From: Russula earlei | Taxonomy: Eukaryota; Basidiomycota; Agaricomycetes; Russulales; Russulaceae | Length of the DNA stretch: 64,000 nt | Direction: 5' to 3' | Assembly (NCBI GenBank): GCA_025769875.1 | Contig: JAGFNK010000145.1 | Coordinates: forward strand, 48,328 to 112,327 | Shown here: positions 24,150 through 34,800 of the stretch, one piece after another | Position numbering within the stretch: the first letter of the stretch is position 1 | Layout of the letters: every line of letters starts with the position of its first letter | The notes under the pieces: model-generated | What the model saw: the letters and a program-made list of their open reading frames with translations, nothing else | What the model was told of the DNA's origin: nothing | The model's database searches: none | Program-made: the position numbers and the translations under genes

Positions 24150-24749
24150 TGTCAAGACACGTACTGCTGATCACTAAGGACTCAGGAGCAGGTGGGCAAG
24201 GGTCGGAACAGACGGTACGCGGCGTAAACAGCGTTGAACAGGAGGACGAGCCAAACGACTAGAAGATACCAGATGGGGACTGGTACGTGTTGCAGGAGGC
24301 AGAGGCGAAGAGTAGAGGCCAGTGCAGCAAGGGGCTTTAAACAAGGCGGTCATTGAAGAGTACCTTGAGGACGAGGGAGGACTTTAGACTGAGCGGTCGC
24401 AGGGGAGTACCCAGGAAGATGAGAGTATCACAAATGGACAGTCTGACGACTGCCATGCTTCATTGGGGCTTATATACAGTGTACAGGGTCAATTACAAAG
24501 AACTGGGACTATTCTAGACCACTGTTTTGGGTCCTTGGTGGCTGGGTGGCCATGTGGCTGCCACGCGATGATTACCCGATTAGGAAACAGGTGCCTGGTC
24601 GTGTTATAGTGCCTTTGCAATAGCGATATCTTGTACTGCAGGAGGGATAGCCCAGAAAATGGAAGGGAGTCGGCAATGCAAAGTGAGAGAGGTCTCTCTT
24701 GAGTGAAATAGGACAATTTACGGCCAGGACCTGGCCTTGGTTCGTAACA
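24150..24749 (-). repeat. Solo LTR, family F1 (copy 4), internally deleted
   Basis: This 600-bp unit has intact TGTCAAGAC and CGTAACA ends and the duplication ATTGC (24145-24149 and 24750-24754). Compared with the 829-bp copies it lacks about 230 bp, the block with GATGTCATTGGAGCC seen in the others near 8400. Confidence 0.92.
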
Positions 24750-25045
24750 ATTGCTTTGGTGTTTGAGAGGGTGGTCAGGTATAGGTCTGACAATAAATGA
24801 GCAACTTGTTGGTTGCCCTGCCCTTTGAACCAAACTGAAAGCTTTTTCCAGCATTCTCTGGAACATTTTACTCCAAGTATAGTTTTGAGGGCATGCCCTC
24901 ATACAGACATGAAGTTTTGAGCATGTGCTTCATGATCCCTTGTCATCCAATTGGTGGCACTGTCAGGATTGGTGTTTGTATCTGGCTTCATTTCAGTTCT
25001 GTTTACAATGTCTAGTAGGTCTGTTGCTTCAAATATGGCTTCCAT

Positions 25046-26980
25046 TGTCAGGACTCACTGTTGAACAATCCAGTTCAAGAGTGAGACAGGAGCTCAGAGA
25101 AAAGTCAACTAAGTTCTAGGACAAAGTTGGCAAAGAGCACAGTCCAAACAAGTAACAAGTACCAGAGGGGAACTGGTACTGGTTGTGAGAGGTGATCTCA
25201 GAAAGAGAGAGCCAGGGTGTGCTAGATAAGGCGGTCCTAAAGAAGTACCTTTGGTAATGGAGTGCCGCAAATCAAATGGACAGTCTGAAGACTGTCCACT
25301 ACATTATTGAGCACTTATATATACTACAAGAGAACTGCTAAATAGGGAACAAGTCATAACCTTGTTATCAAGCACAATGAATGGATGAGTAAGAAGTTGG
25401 GGTATGCTTACTGAGCATGCTCAGTCATGCTCAGTAAGCTGCTGAGTAAGAAGACTCATATTGATGAGTAAGAGCCTTTAGTGTCCACATGTTCACAGCT
25501 TAGTACACATGTGAAGCACCTGATTCATTTACTGTTAGTCAGTTTAGGGCCGGTCACCTGAGGACTTGTAGTTTGGTTCAGGGAATAGAGTTGTCCATAA
25601 GGCCCTTTATATAGTCCTATTAGGGTCTTTAGAGTCAACCCTAATACCTCTATTAAGGTCCTTAGTATTGTCTTATAGTTTGTTCTTGTCATGAACCATC
25701 TCCTAGAGAGGGCCCTTGAAGGACCCTTCCTTATGAGAGGAAACCCAGCCTCTATGGTGTCACCCTGTTCACACGGACAAAAGGGGTGAGTAGAGGTGTC
25801 CACAATATTGCACATGCATTGTTGCATGAGCAATTCTTGGCACAATTGACATACAGCAAGCCCCACTTAATGGCAACCCTTTTGGCAATAAAAAACAGTA
25901 TAATAGCCTCCTTAAGGATCCTTTTAGGCGACCCTAAGTGCTCTACAATAGGCACTAACACAATACTAAAGACCCTACAACGTGTTATTAGACTAACTCT
26001 AATAACTATAGAACGAACTATAAAGCAATACTAAGGACCTTAATAGAAGTATTAGGGTCGACTCTAAGGACCCTAATAGAACTATATAAGGGGCCTTATA
26101 GGCAATTCTATTCCTTGAACCAAACTACGAGTCCTCAAATGACTGGCCCTAAACTAACTAACAGCAAATGAATCAAGTGTTTTCACATGTGTACTAAAGC
26201 AGTGAACACGTGGACAGTAAAGGCTCTTACTCATCAAGAGAAGCCTCCTTACTCAGCAGCTTACTGAGCATGACTGAGCATGCTCAGTAAGCGTACTCCA
26301 ACTTCTTACTCATCCATCTATTGTGCTTGATAACAAGGTTATGACTTGTTCCCTATTTGGCAGTTCTCTTGTAGTATATAAGCGCTCAATAAAGTAGCAG
26401 ACAGTCTTCAGACTGTCCATTTGTTTATGGCACTCTCTATTCCTGGGATACTCCTTTAAGGACCGTCCCCTTGTGACCATTCTGGCTTCTTCCCTGTGTA
26501 CCTGCTCGACTCTACCAGTAACTATACCTCTTTGGTATTTGCTACTGCTTTGGACTCTACTTCTCGCCCACACCATCTTGGACGTCTATTGACTCATCTT
26601 CAAGCTTATTCCTCGCTCTTGAACTGGATAGTTCAACAGTGAGTCTTGACAGTTCTAAGGTTATTAGAGTTAGTCTAATAACGCATTGTAGGGCCTTTAG
26701 TATCTTTGTTAGTGCCTCTTGTAGAGCACTTTGGGTCATCCTAAAGGGTCTTTAGGGGGGCTATAATACTGTCCTATATTGCTAAAAGGGTTGCCACTAA
26801 GTAGGGCTTGCTGTATGTTAATTGTGCCAAGAATTCCTCATGCAACAATGCATGCATGATATTGTGGACACCTCTACTCACCCCTTTTGTCCATGTGAAC
26901 AGGGTGGCATCATAGGGACTGGGTTTCCTCTAATAAGGAAGGGTCCTTCAAGGGCCCTCTCTGGGAAATGGTTCATGACA
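25046..26980 (-). repeat. Solo LTR, family F2 (copy B), split by copy C
   Basis: The unit TGTCAGGACTCACTG...GGTTCATGACA is flanked by TCCAT (25041-25045 and 26981-26985). After removal of copy C (25687-26651) and one duplicated GTTCT, 965 bp remain, in the reverse orientation to copies A and C. Confidence 0.9.
25687..26651 (+). repeat. Solo LTR, family F2 (copy C), inside copy B
   Basis: This 965-bp TGTCATGAACC...TCTTGACA unit is flanked by GTTCT (25682-25686 and 26652-26656). It sits at the deepest level of nesting in the window. Short ACCCTAAT/GACTCTAA repeats near 25980-26100 are extra relative to copy A. Confidence 0.92.
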
Positions 26981-27070
26981 TCCATCACTCCCTTCCAATC
27001 AGCATAATTTTGCACACCATCTTGAAAGGGTTGGGATGTCATAACATTGGAGTTTGGTCTGGCCCTTTTT

Positions 27071-27456
27071 TGTTGTGCAGCATAGAGTGCAGCTAACAGG
27101 CTAAGCAACCCACCTTGGAGGTTGCACTAAGTGATCAAGTGATATTGGGGTGTAGAGCAATGTGTATACTCATCTACATGTATGGTATTTATACCTCTAA
27201 GACCCAGGGCTGTTCCTAAGACCAAAAGAGGTGACTACAAGTGTCCACTATATTGTGCATTCAGTGATGTGTGATGTGGAGACATTCTATATGCAACATA
27301 AGGCTGCATCTTGTGATAGATTGCATAGTATGCATAACCCTAGTCCCATATGCACATATACTAAAGTTCTATCTAACATGTAATATCTATGAGCAGATCT
27401 AGAACCTTGTATAAAGGTCTTTGCCTTCTTTGACCCATTTCCATTCCAGTTCAACA
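27071..27456. repeat. Solo LTR, family F3 (copy 2)
   Basis: This 386-bp TGTTGTGCAGC...CAGTTCAACA unit has flanks TTTTT (27066-27070 and 27457-27461). It lies between the copia-2 5' LTR and gag, and matches 14022-14406. A homopolymer duplication is weaker proof than the others. Confidence 0.85.
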
Positions 27457-27600
27457 TTTTTTTCTGCAGCTCCCCCTGTGAGAGAACTGTTTCCTTTCAG
27501 GGATGAGAGTGCTTGGGTTGACATGGAGGAACTCATGTTACATTGTTGTTATGGGTTGTCAACTGTATGCAGAAGTGATTTGACTTTCAGAGGCAACCAG

Positions 27601-27611
27601 GTCTCATGATC
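27601..27611 (-). promoter_or_regulatory. Candidate primer-binding site of copia-2
   Basis: Next to the 5' LTR the minus strand reads GATCATGAGAC. It is complementary, with one mismatch, to GUCUCAUAAUC in the anticodon arm of elongator tRNA-Met, suggesting half-tRNA priming with a different tRNA from copia-1. One mismatch and the short length keep this tentative. Confidence 0.5.
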
Positions 27612-27799
27612 TATTGGAGCTGTAAAGACCACAACTATGTACAACATTAGTTATATTATATAAGAAGTAACATAAGGGAGCATGTACTACTAACCTCAGT
27701 CTTGTATGTAAAGGACTGAGGGAAAAAAAGAACGACCACTTTGGATTATTTACACACATGGTCCAGGATTGTCCGTTCACATGCCACCTGGTGGCAATA
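27612..27799 (-). repeat. 5' LTR of copia-2, shortened
   Basis: This 188-bp LTR matches 18710-18958 but has lost two parts, GGCATGCA near its start and about 65 bp near its end between two CTTTACAG words. It ends at the AAAGG duplication. Confidence 0.85.
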
Positions 27800-28116
27800 A
27801 AAGGAAGGTACCTCAGTGACTCATGCGCGTGAGCGATCACTGAAGGAAGTGAGTAAACTATCTATTCGTTTACTGTGAGCAGGCAACAGGTGCAGGTTCT
27901 ATGTGCCCGCGAGCGAAGGATATTCAAATAGCGGAACGTGTACTCGAGCTGATCAACATCTATGCTAGTTAACTAGCCTAGGTCTGAAGTGTGTGTAACT
28001 AATTAATTTCACTCAAAATGACTAAAAGGAATCAGGTATACATATTAAGTGAGGAGATCCCTCACTCAACCTCATGCACTCATGGTCAAGCTCACTCGTG
28101 CTCTGGAATCACAACA

Positions 28117-28512
28117 ATCCAGGTCATGGAAACATTGTTGGGGTGTGGCACAGCTGTTGACCCTCGTAGCAATGATGGCTGGTGACCATTGATGGTGGCA
28201 TTGCAATACGGTCATCTGAACGTTGTGCAGTTGCTACTCGAGAATGGTGCAACTGTGGCCTCCTGTAACAACAACAACTGGACCCCTTCAATGTTGGCAT
28301 TATACTATGCAAAGTTTGATGTCGCTGAATTGCTTGGCCAGTGAGCGAGAGCCATCAGCTTTCAAGAAGACAGACTCCTGACTCCTGACACCTTGGCGCA
28401 AAAAGTCTCGGAGCATCCCGACCCCTCAAAACGCAGCAGTGGGCAAGATTTGAATGTCCCTGACAATGAGGGGAATTCCTCCCTGCACAGCGCGTCAAAG
28501 GAGGGGAATTCA
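28117..28512 (+). pseudogene. Ankyrin-repeat gene (NLR-like), segment 2
   Basis: Reading continues from 17974 in frame: VMETLLGCGTAVDPRSNDGW, an in-frame TGA, then PLMVALQYGHLNVVQLLLEN and NWTPSMLALYYAKFDVAELL, two ankyrin repeats. After a short linker with a stop, NVPDNEGNSSLHSASKEGN starts another repeat. That repeat is cut at about 28512 by the large TIR element and its second half appears at 40985. Confidence 0.75.
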
Positions 28513-28645
28513 GGCCCCATTTACCAACTGAGAATTCTTGAATCTTGAACTTGAACTTGGATTTCGGTATTTTCTGGGGGTGACAGGAGTCACAGGCATG
28601 ATGAACGATAACTTGATTAACTAATACAAGTTTCTTTAATTATAA
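28513..28645 (+). repeat. Left terminal inverted repeat of the 12.5-kb element
   Basis: GGCCCCATTTACC...CTTTAATTATAA is inverted at 40852-40984. Its inner 20 bp, ACAAGTTTCTTTAATTATAA, are also the start of a second, internal inverted repeat pair (28626-28728 with 31703-31805). Confidence 0.9.
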
Positions 28646-28728
28646 TTTCTTTAATTATAATTTCTTTAATTATAATTATGAGCTCTTTCCCACCAGATTT
28701 GCAAATTCGCTTGTTGTGATTGCATATT
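28626..28728 (+). repeat. Inner inverted repeat, left arm (Harbinger module)
   Basis: These 103 bp, with three TTTCTTTAATTATAA repeats followed by GAGCTCTTTCCCACC, are inverted at 31703-31805 with one or two mismatches. The pair encloses the two Harbinger genes. Confidence 0.9.
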
Positions 28729-28910
28729 CATGTGTGTGAAGTTAGATGTCCGCATACTCAGAGTTGACTCGGGAGTCAGTACTCAACTTTGTTCAGGACT
28801 TTCCCTCCGTTGTCTTTTTCCGTGTATGCGTGGCATGCGTTTTTCTCTCGCCTTCTTTTTTTAATCCTCTCCTCCCTCCATACCTCCTTTGTTCAGTACC
28901 CCCATCATAC

Positions 28911-30093
28911 ATGCAGACCCGCTCAGCCTCTGATTCTTCTGTGGGAGAAAGTCAAGCAGATGGTAATGCCACATGGACAACTAAGGATGAAGCGGCCTTT
29001 TTAGATTTTCTTTTGGAGCATAGGGACGAAATGACCTCCAACTCTATGTTCAAGGACCACATCTTCAACGACACAGCCTCTCAGATCAACCCCCTTCATG
29101 AGAAGGGTGGCATCAAGACTGGGAGCACATGCAAAACAAAATGGAACAGGGTGCTGTATTGTCCACTTCATCCCTTCCCTCAATGCTGACACCATCCAAC
29201 AGTTGAAGACTAAATACAGTATCATCTCCTTCCTCAAGCTACAGTCTGGGTTTCCCTGGGATGATGAGAAAGGAGTGGATGTAGGGTTAGAAATGGAGGG
29301 GCAGTGGACCAATTTAGTCAAGGTGTGTGTATAACTCCTGCTTCTTTAACAACGTCTGACCTTAGCAGAAAAAACCAAGCACCAAGAAGTACCGCAACAA
29401 GGGCTGGTCACATTGCGAGGCTATGGAGTCTCTCGTTGGATCGAAATCCAAAGGCAAAAGTGCCTATTGGGGTACACAGCAAACACTTCGTGCAGATTCA
29501 GATCCTCCATCCCAGTCACCTTCTCATCTGTCCCCCAACTCATTCAGATCTCAATTTGATGGTGGTGCGTTTCTCATCAACTTCACTGTCAAATGCCTCT
29601 CCTCTCACCCTGCTTCTCAGTTCGGAAGCATAGATCTGATCACGTCTCCGTAAGTGAAATGTCAAGCAAAAGACAAAGGACCGACACTGTGGCATCCGCT
29701 GTCGTTGGTATGTCAGCGGTCATAAACAGGGTCATTGAGTCCTTTGACTCAACTGTGCAAGCTCTCAACAAGCCCGAGCCCAAGCCCACCCTTGAAGCCA
29801 CACCCTCACTTGATGAACAACTTGGGAATGCATCTACAGGTGCTGTTGTACCTGTGCTTATGACGGTTCCTGAGCATGCGTGTCAGTCACTGGCAGTCAA
29901 AACCCTTGCCACTGATATCAAGGATGGTCACTGGCTGCCAACAGGCGACATTGTCCCAGCACTCAGCCTCCTCTCCAATGGCAATATTGCAGATGTTGAT
30001 AGTTACCTCACACTTGGATTAGATAAGGATCCAGAATTGCGTGATCTTGCGTGTCAATACATATGTAATATGTTAGCACAAACCAAATTGTAA
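28911..30093 (+). pseudogene. PIF/Harbinger accessory Myb/SANT-like DNA-binding protein
   Basis: PIF/Harbinger elements encode a Myb/trihelix-like protein that helps bring the transposase to the DNA ends. Exon 1 (28911-29150) starts MQTRSASDSS and holds ATWTTKDEAAFLDFLLEHRD; exon 2 (29203-29322) has LKTKYSIISFLKLQSGFPWD; exon 3 starts at 29369 with KKPSTKKYRNKGWSHCEAM. Introns are GT-AG. In exon 3 the frame shifts between about 29480 and 29600, then continues SSKRQRTDTVASAVVGMSAV to the stop at 30093, a helical C-terminal tail. It is followed, on the same strand, by the transposase gene. Confidence 0.82.
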
Positions 30094-30268
30094 TTGTAAT
30101 TTCAAATGTCATGTTGTCATGTGTTATGTGTATGTAAAATAAATTTGTCATTGATGGTATCATGCAGTCACAGGGTGGACTGAGTCCATCTATGCTGACT
30201 CAGTCTGCTTGGCAGCAAAGAAACCTTTCAAAGTGTTGCATTGTCCATCCCATCATTTCCCCCCCCCA

Positions 30269-31586
30269 ATGCCCAATCAACGACTGGTAAAGAAGCAACG
30301 CCAACGACTTGTGGTCCTCTTGCATACGTCGACTCTTGTCTTGCTTTGCTGTGAAGCATATATACAACTCCTCCAAGCCATTTGTCCTTGTCGTATTCCA
30401 TATCACACATCAGCATTAACTGGGGCTGCGTGGGTTCATGAACTACTCACTGGCCATCCAGAGTGCATTTGGAGCAAGCCTGGAGTACATAAACATGTCT
30501 TTGACACCCTCCGGTGGACCATCCGAAACCTCGGTGTTGCCTCATCACAACATGTCCTAATTGAAGAACAAATTGCCATCTTCCTCTATACTGCTGTTAC
30601 AGGGCTGTCATCAACTCATGTCAGAGAGCATTTCCAGCGGTCACCCCACACCATTTCAAAGTATGTATCACTTGGGTTTCTTCACACTTGTACTGACAGG
30701 AAGTTAGGTATTTTAAAAAAATTCTTGGAGTTCTCTCAAGCCCCCCCCTTCTATACCACATTTGTGCAGCTCCCTGATGCCAATTTGCCCCCTCACCCCT
30801 TTATCCGAAGTAACCCCAAGCTCTATCCATATGTCAAGGATGCCCTAGGTGCTGTCAATGGCACACATATCAAGTGTTCTGCCACTGCTGACAAGCGTGA
30901 CATGGCGAGGAACCGCAAAGGAGTAATCACACAGAACTGCCTTGTGGCATGTTCTTTTGACCTCCACTTCACCTATCTCCTGACTGGTTGGGAGGGTTCC
31001 ACTGCTGATGTGACACTCTTCCTTGATGCACAACTTTCTGATTTTTTTATCCCAAGTGGAAAGTATTATCTTGGTGATGGAGGCTTTGCCTCATCAGATG
31101 TACTTCTCACCCCTTATTGAGGTGTGCGGTACCATCTTGCCAAATGGGGTCATGCAAACACAAGGTAATGTTTCTTGTCTCCTGAGTTTTCTCACTGACA
31201 TTTGTCCCAGGCCATGCATGCATGAGGAGTTGTTCAATCTGCATCATGCTCAAGCTCACAATGTCATAGAACGCATCTTTGGAATCCTCAAGCGACAGTT
31301 CCAATTACTCGATTGTCCCCTTAACTATAACAAGTCAATTCAGGCATGCATCCCAGCTGCACTTGCAGCACTGCACAATTTTATTCATGAGTATGATCCT
31401 AGGGAGTTTGATGATGTGGCTGAGCTCCACATGGGCTCTCAAGATGAGGAGGAGGCCGGTGAACTTGCTGAAGGCCCAGTGACACAGCGTGAGAGCGAGC
31501 GAGTGAATCGCAGGCAAGACAGAATTGCTGGTGACATGTGGGAGCAATATGTGAGAATGAGAATTCAAAGGGCGCATGTTGACTAG
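30269..31586 (+). pseudogene. PIF/Harbinger (HARBI1-like) DDE transposase, inactive
   Basis: Two exons, 30269-31164 and 31211-31586, give 424 codons. Landmarks: HVREHFQRSPHTISKYV (helix-turn-helix-like), KDALGAVNGTHI, CSFDLHFTYLLTGWEGSTAD, YYLGDGGF and HNVIERIFGILKRQFQLL. The DDE nuclease would use the Asp of GAxDGTH, the Asp of LxDxG and the Glu of ER.F; here the first Asp is Asn. A TGA at 31118 interrupts ...TPY-GVRYHL. ATG 30269 is chosen as the first Met in frame near the conserved part. Both faults fit CpG-to-TpA-type transitions from an intact gene. Confidence 0.88.
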
Positions 31587-31702
31587 CATAGAATTTCATG
31601 TATGTACAAACTATGCCCTCCACATTGCCATCTGGCCAACACGATGTAGAAATATTTTTTTTACAAATCATGTGTTACCTCACGCGAATATGCACACATG
31701 CA

Positions 31703-31805
31703 AATATGCAATCACAACAAGTGAATTTGCAAATCTGGTGGGAAAGAGCTCATAATTATAATTAAAGAAATTATAATTAAAGAAATTATAATTAAAGAAA
31801 CTTGT
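31703..31805 (-). repeat. Inner inverted repeat, right arm
   Basis: This is the reverse complement of 28626-28728. It lies 117 bp after the transposase stop, where the right end of a 3.2-kb Harbinger element would be expected. Confidence 0.9.
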
Positions 31806-31849
31806 AAATAATAAAAGTGACATTGGAGACGAGCCACCCGCATTTGGAA

Positions 31850-34800
31850 GGTGTTGATGACAAAGAGTTTGTAAGCAATTTGTAAGCTTTTTCCCTCTTC
31901 GTTTTACTTGCACGCACACGTTCCCTTTTCACGCATTCCTTTTTTTTTTTTTTCACACATTCGTTTCTTTCACATGTGTCATGTTTCGTGTCCTTCCCCC
32001 TCATCGTCTTTCCCTTCCCTCTCCTGTTTCCCATTCCCAATCCCAAGGCTCTCAAGACCCCTACAAGCTACAACATTCCAGTCCCACACAAGTTCCCTTT
32101 TCCCTTGCGACTCACCTTTTCCTGCAAGCCCTGATTTTTGCCTGTGTGTTTTTTGTTTTCTTTTCCGTTGCACACTCTCTCATCCTCTCTCTCCTTCCCA
32201 TCACCCTTCTTCCACAAGCAGGGCCCTTCAAGCTGCTTCCACTCACTGTCCCCTGCCTTGATTTGCTCACTGAGACTCAAGCTGCCAGTGACCGGAGCTC
32301 TCCCATGGGGCCTCATTTTCATGCGTGCATTTTTTTTTTTTCCTTTTCATTCTCATGCTCGCTCTCTGACCCTCTCACCCCTCTCCTTTCCATTATCCAG
32401 TACATTTTTTCCTCTCTTTCCATTTGGATGCTCCCTCTGACCGATTCTCACAGTGACATGGCCTGCTGAGCACCGGGTGGCGTCACTGCCCCAAATGTTT
32501 CTGCGGGTGCATGTTTTCATGCCCTCTCTCTCATCCGCTCTCCCTCTCCTTCCAACACCCTTCTTCCAAACCCCAACTTCCTTTGCGCAATTGGCTCATC
32601 TTCCTTTCTGTCACTCTTCTCTGCTTTCCACCTCCAGTCCTGTCCCTCCAGAGCAGACGTGGCCATCTCCTCCACGATCACGTCCATGACCGGGCACATT
32701 CGTTGACACACTCAATGTCACGCGGTGCACATGTACAATGCAGCCATCAAGACATTCATCACCCGTGCATTTTTCATTTTCATTTGCACGTGCGCTCTCT
32801 CATCCTCCATCCCATAGCCTCTGCCCTTTCTTCAAGTGCTCCATGTTCCCTCCACACTTGATGGTACAATCCCCTCACTCAATACGTGGATGGCAAGAAA
32901 CGTGTGCAGGAGCAATTATCGCGTGTTTGTGTGCGTGCATTTTCCTTTTTTTTTTTTTTCTTTCTTTCTTTCTTTTTGTGGAAATCTCACTCAGATGTTG
33001 ACAAACGAGGAACGCAAACACCTTTTCAAGCATGTGTGGGACCTCCAGGGCAAAACCATGAGAACAAAGTCCATGAAGCCTTTCCTGTTCAACCACGAAT
33101 ATCCTGTGTGCATTTTTTTTTTCTTTTTCATCTCAATTCACGTTGCATCGTTTGTGTGCACACGCATTCTAATGTTTTTTCTTTTCTTTTCTTTTCCTCC
33201 CCTCCAGTCATCTGTTCACAAGCAAGCCACATCCTTGGCTCATCTGGAACCGATTCGCGTGTGATTTCTTTTGTTTTCCTTTCGTGTTTTCTGAATTGTT
33301 CTTTTCCTCTCCAGTCTCCTATCCATGTCAGTTCCCTCAAGTATCAAGAACATGCACAAGGAGCTCTGATCACTCGCGGACAAGGTTGCGAAGAGTAAAG
33401 TGCATAAACACCCTCTTCCGACCCCAAAACCATCACCAAAACTCTGACACTGCACATCACAACAATCACTGACACAAAACAGGATGACAGGCGACGCACG
33501 GCGAGGTGGAGCGGCATCTGTAAGAAGAGACACTGATGCGCCATGCCCTCTGCACCATGAGTGACTCCAGCGTGCGTGGCGACTCCCGGCACAAGACCAC
33601 AAGAACAACCAATGGCCATGGAAACTCTTCTCCTTCTGTGCAACCAAACCTGGTGCGTGTTTCCTTTTTTTTTTTTTCTCTACTCACTTTTTTTAACCCT
33701 TCCTCACACAGACGGCACAGCTAGGACCATAGCAATGGAATGGATTTGCAGCGGCGTGTGCAGGCAACCGACAGATCGGACGACGTGGGTAAGCAGCAGT
33801 GCCAATGCTGCTCCTCCTCCTCGCTTTCCTTCACTGCCCTTCCTCCCATATCTCTTCCATTCATGCATGTCATCCTGCGTGTCTCACGCTGCTTTCTTCC
33901 CAGACACCAGGTGCCTGCCTCCCTCGCTTTGCAAGCAGCATTTTTCACGCGTGACCACTCACGTGTGCTCTTTTCTTTCGCTTTCTCTCCCTCTTTCCCT
34001 CCTTCCTGCCCTTCTCGCCCCACTTCCTGCATGACCAACAAACAATTGCCAGGTGGTTCCTCAAGTGGATTCTACGTGCCGAGCATAGACGTACCTCGAG
34101 CGCAAATACCAAGTCAGCGGTGTCCGTCCAGCTATCCTGCGAGGTGATCCTGATGATGCAGCTCGCTGGTGGTCACTTGCCCTGTGTGGGTTTGGCATAC
34201 AGCGGCGACCTGGCCTGTCACTCGAATGTTCCCACAATCAGGGATTTTTGGGTTTTACTGGTGTGCGTTTTTGTTTTCATTTTTGCACGTTCTCTCATTC
34301 TCTTTTCCCTCTTCCTTCCCTCAGTGCAATAGCCCATTGTCCCATTTCACAAGCCTATATCTTCACAGTGACATGGCATGGCCTGGATGTGGCGATGACT
34401 CTGCTCCCTCCTCTCCTGCCCTGCTTTCTGCTGCGCGCGACATGTATGTATTTCCCTTCGTTTCTCCCCTCCACTTTCTCTTTTTACTTTTTGTTTTCCT
34501 CTCAAGCAGTGGTGGTGAAGACTATGTCACTGTCACAGTGGCAATCACAATACAATGGCCATGACCACGACTGTGACCATGGAATGGCACAAGCAGCCAC
34601 CACGAGGCCGCATGTGATCGTGATTTTCGCATGTTTGTGTGCGTGTGCTTTCTTTTTTCTCAAGTATAGGGAAGACTTCCTGGATCTTTGACCACACATG
34701 CCTGATGAAGGTGCCGAATGTGTCCTGGCAGAACCTCAGCCTGCACAAGGCGTGCGGGGATGCATGCCCTCTCCAAGCTGCACATCCTCCTCAACGGCCG

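Larger units (their letters stand above)
23660..27042 (-). pseudogene. copia-2 gag, interrupted by three solo LTRs
   Basis: Gag starts at ATG 27042 (MTSQPFQDGVQNYADW), a short distance after the 5' LTR once the F3 insertion is removed. It runs through DIVNRTEMKPDTNT and ECWKKLSVWFKGQ to a CX2CX4HX4C zinc knuckle (CTHCKCKGHEITEC, near 23830). It is split by the solo LTRs at 25046-26980 (itself split by 25687-26651) and 24150-24749. Internal stops are present. Confidence 0.85.
18710..27799 (-). mobile_element. Second Ty1/copia retrotransposon (copia-2), decayed
   Basis: The element is flanked by AAAGG (18705-18709 and 27800-27804). Its LTRs are 18710-18958 (3') and 27612-27799 (5'), ending TATTGG...CCAATA. 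On the minus strand gag, protease, integrase, RT and RNase H follow in copia order. Six solo LTRs sit inside it, at 19064, 22967, 24150, 25046, 25687 (within 25046) and 27071. Many stops and lost catalytic residues show it is dead. Confidence 0.93.
17975..28116 (-). repeat. Solo LTR of copia-1 family, split by copia-2
   Basis: On the minus strand the unit runs TGTTGTGATTCC... to ...AGTTTCTTACA and is flanked by ATCCA (17970-17974 and 28117-28121). Its outer parts match the copia-1 LTR: GAGTGAGTGCAGC...CCAA.GG..GCCT near 18020-18060, and the CAGTGA...TCACTG palindrome near 27811-27842. The LTR itself occupies 17975-18709 and 27800-28116. The rest is the copia-2 insertion with duplication AAAGG. 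It is longer than the 517-bp copia-1 LTR because of about 570 extra bases at roughly 18085-18660. Confidence 0.85.

Noticed and set aside
17976..28122. A 10-kb intron in the ankyrin gene (GTAAGA at 17976, CAG before 28123)
   Set aside because: The ATCCA target duplication, LTR ends and similarity to the copia-1 LTR explain the junction better, and the frame is restored exactly when the insertion and one duplication are removed.
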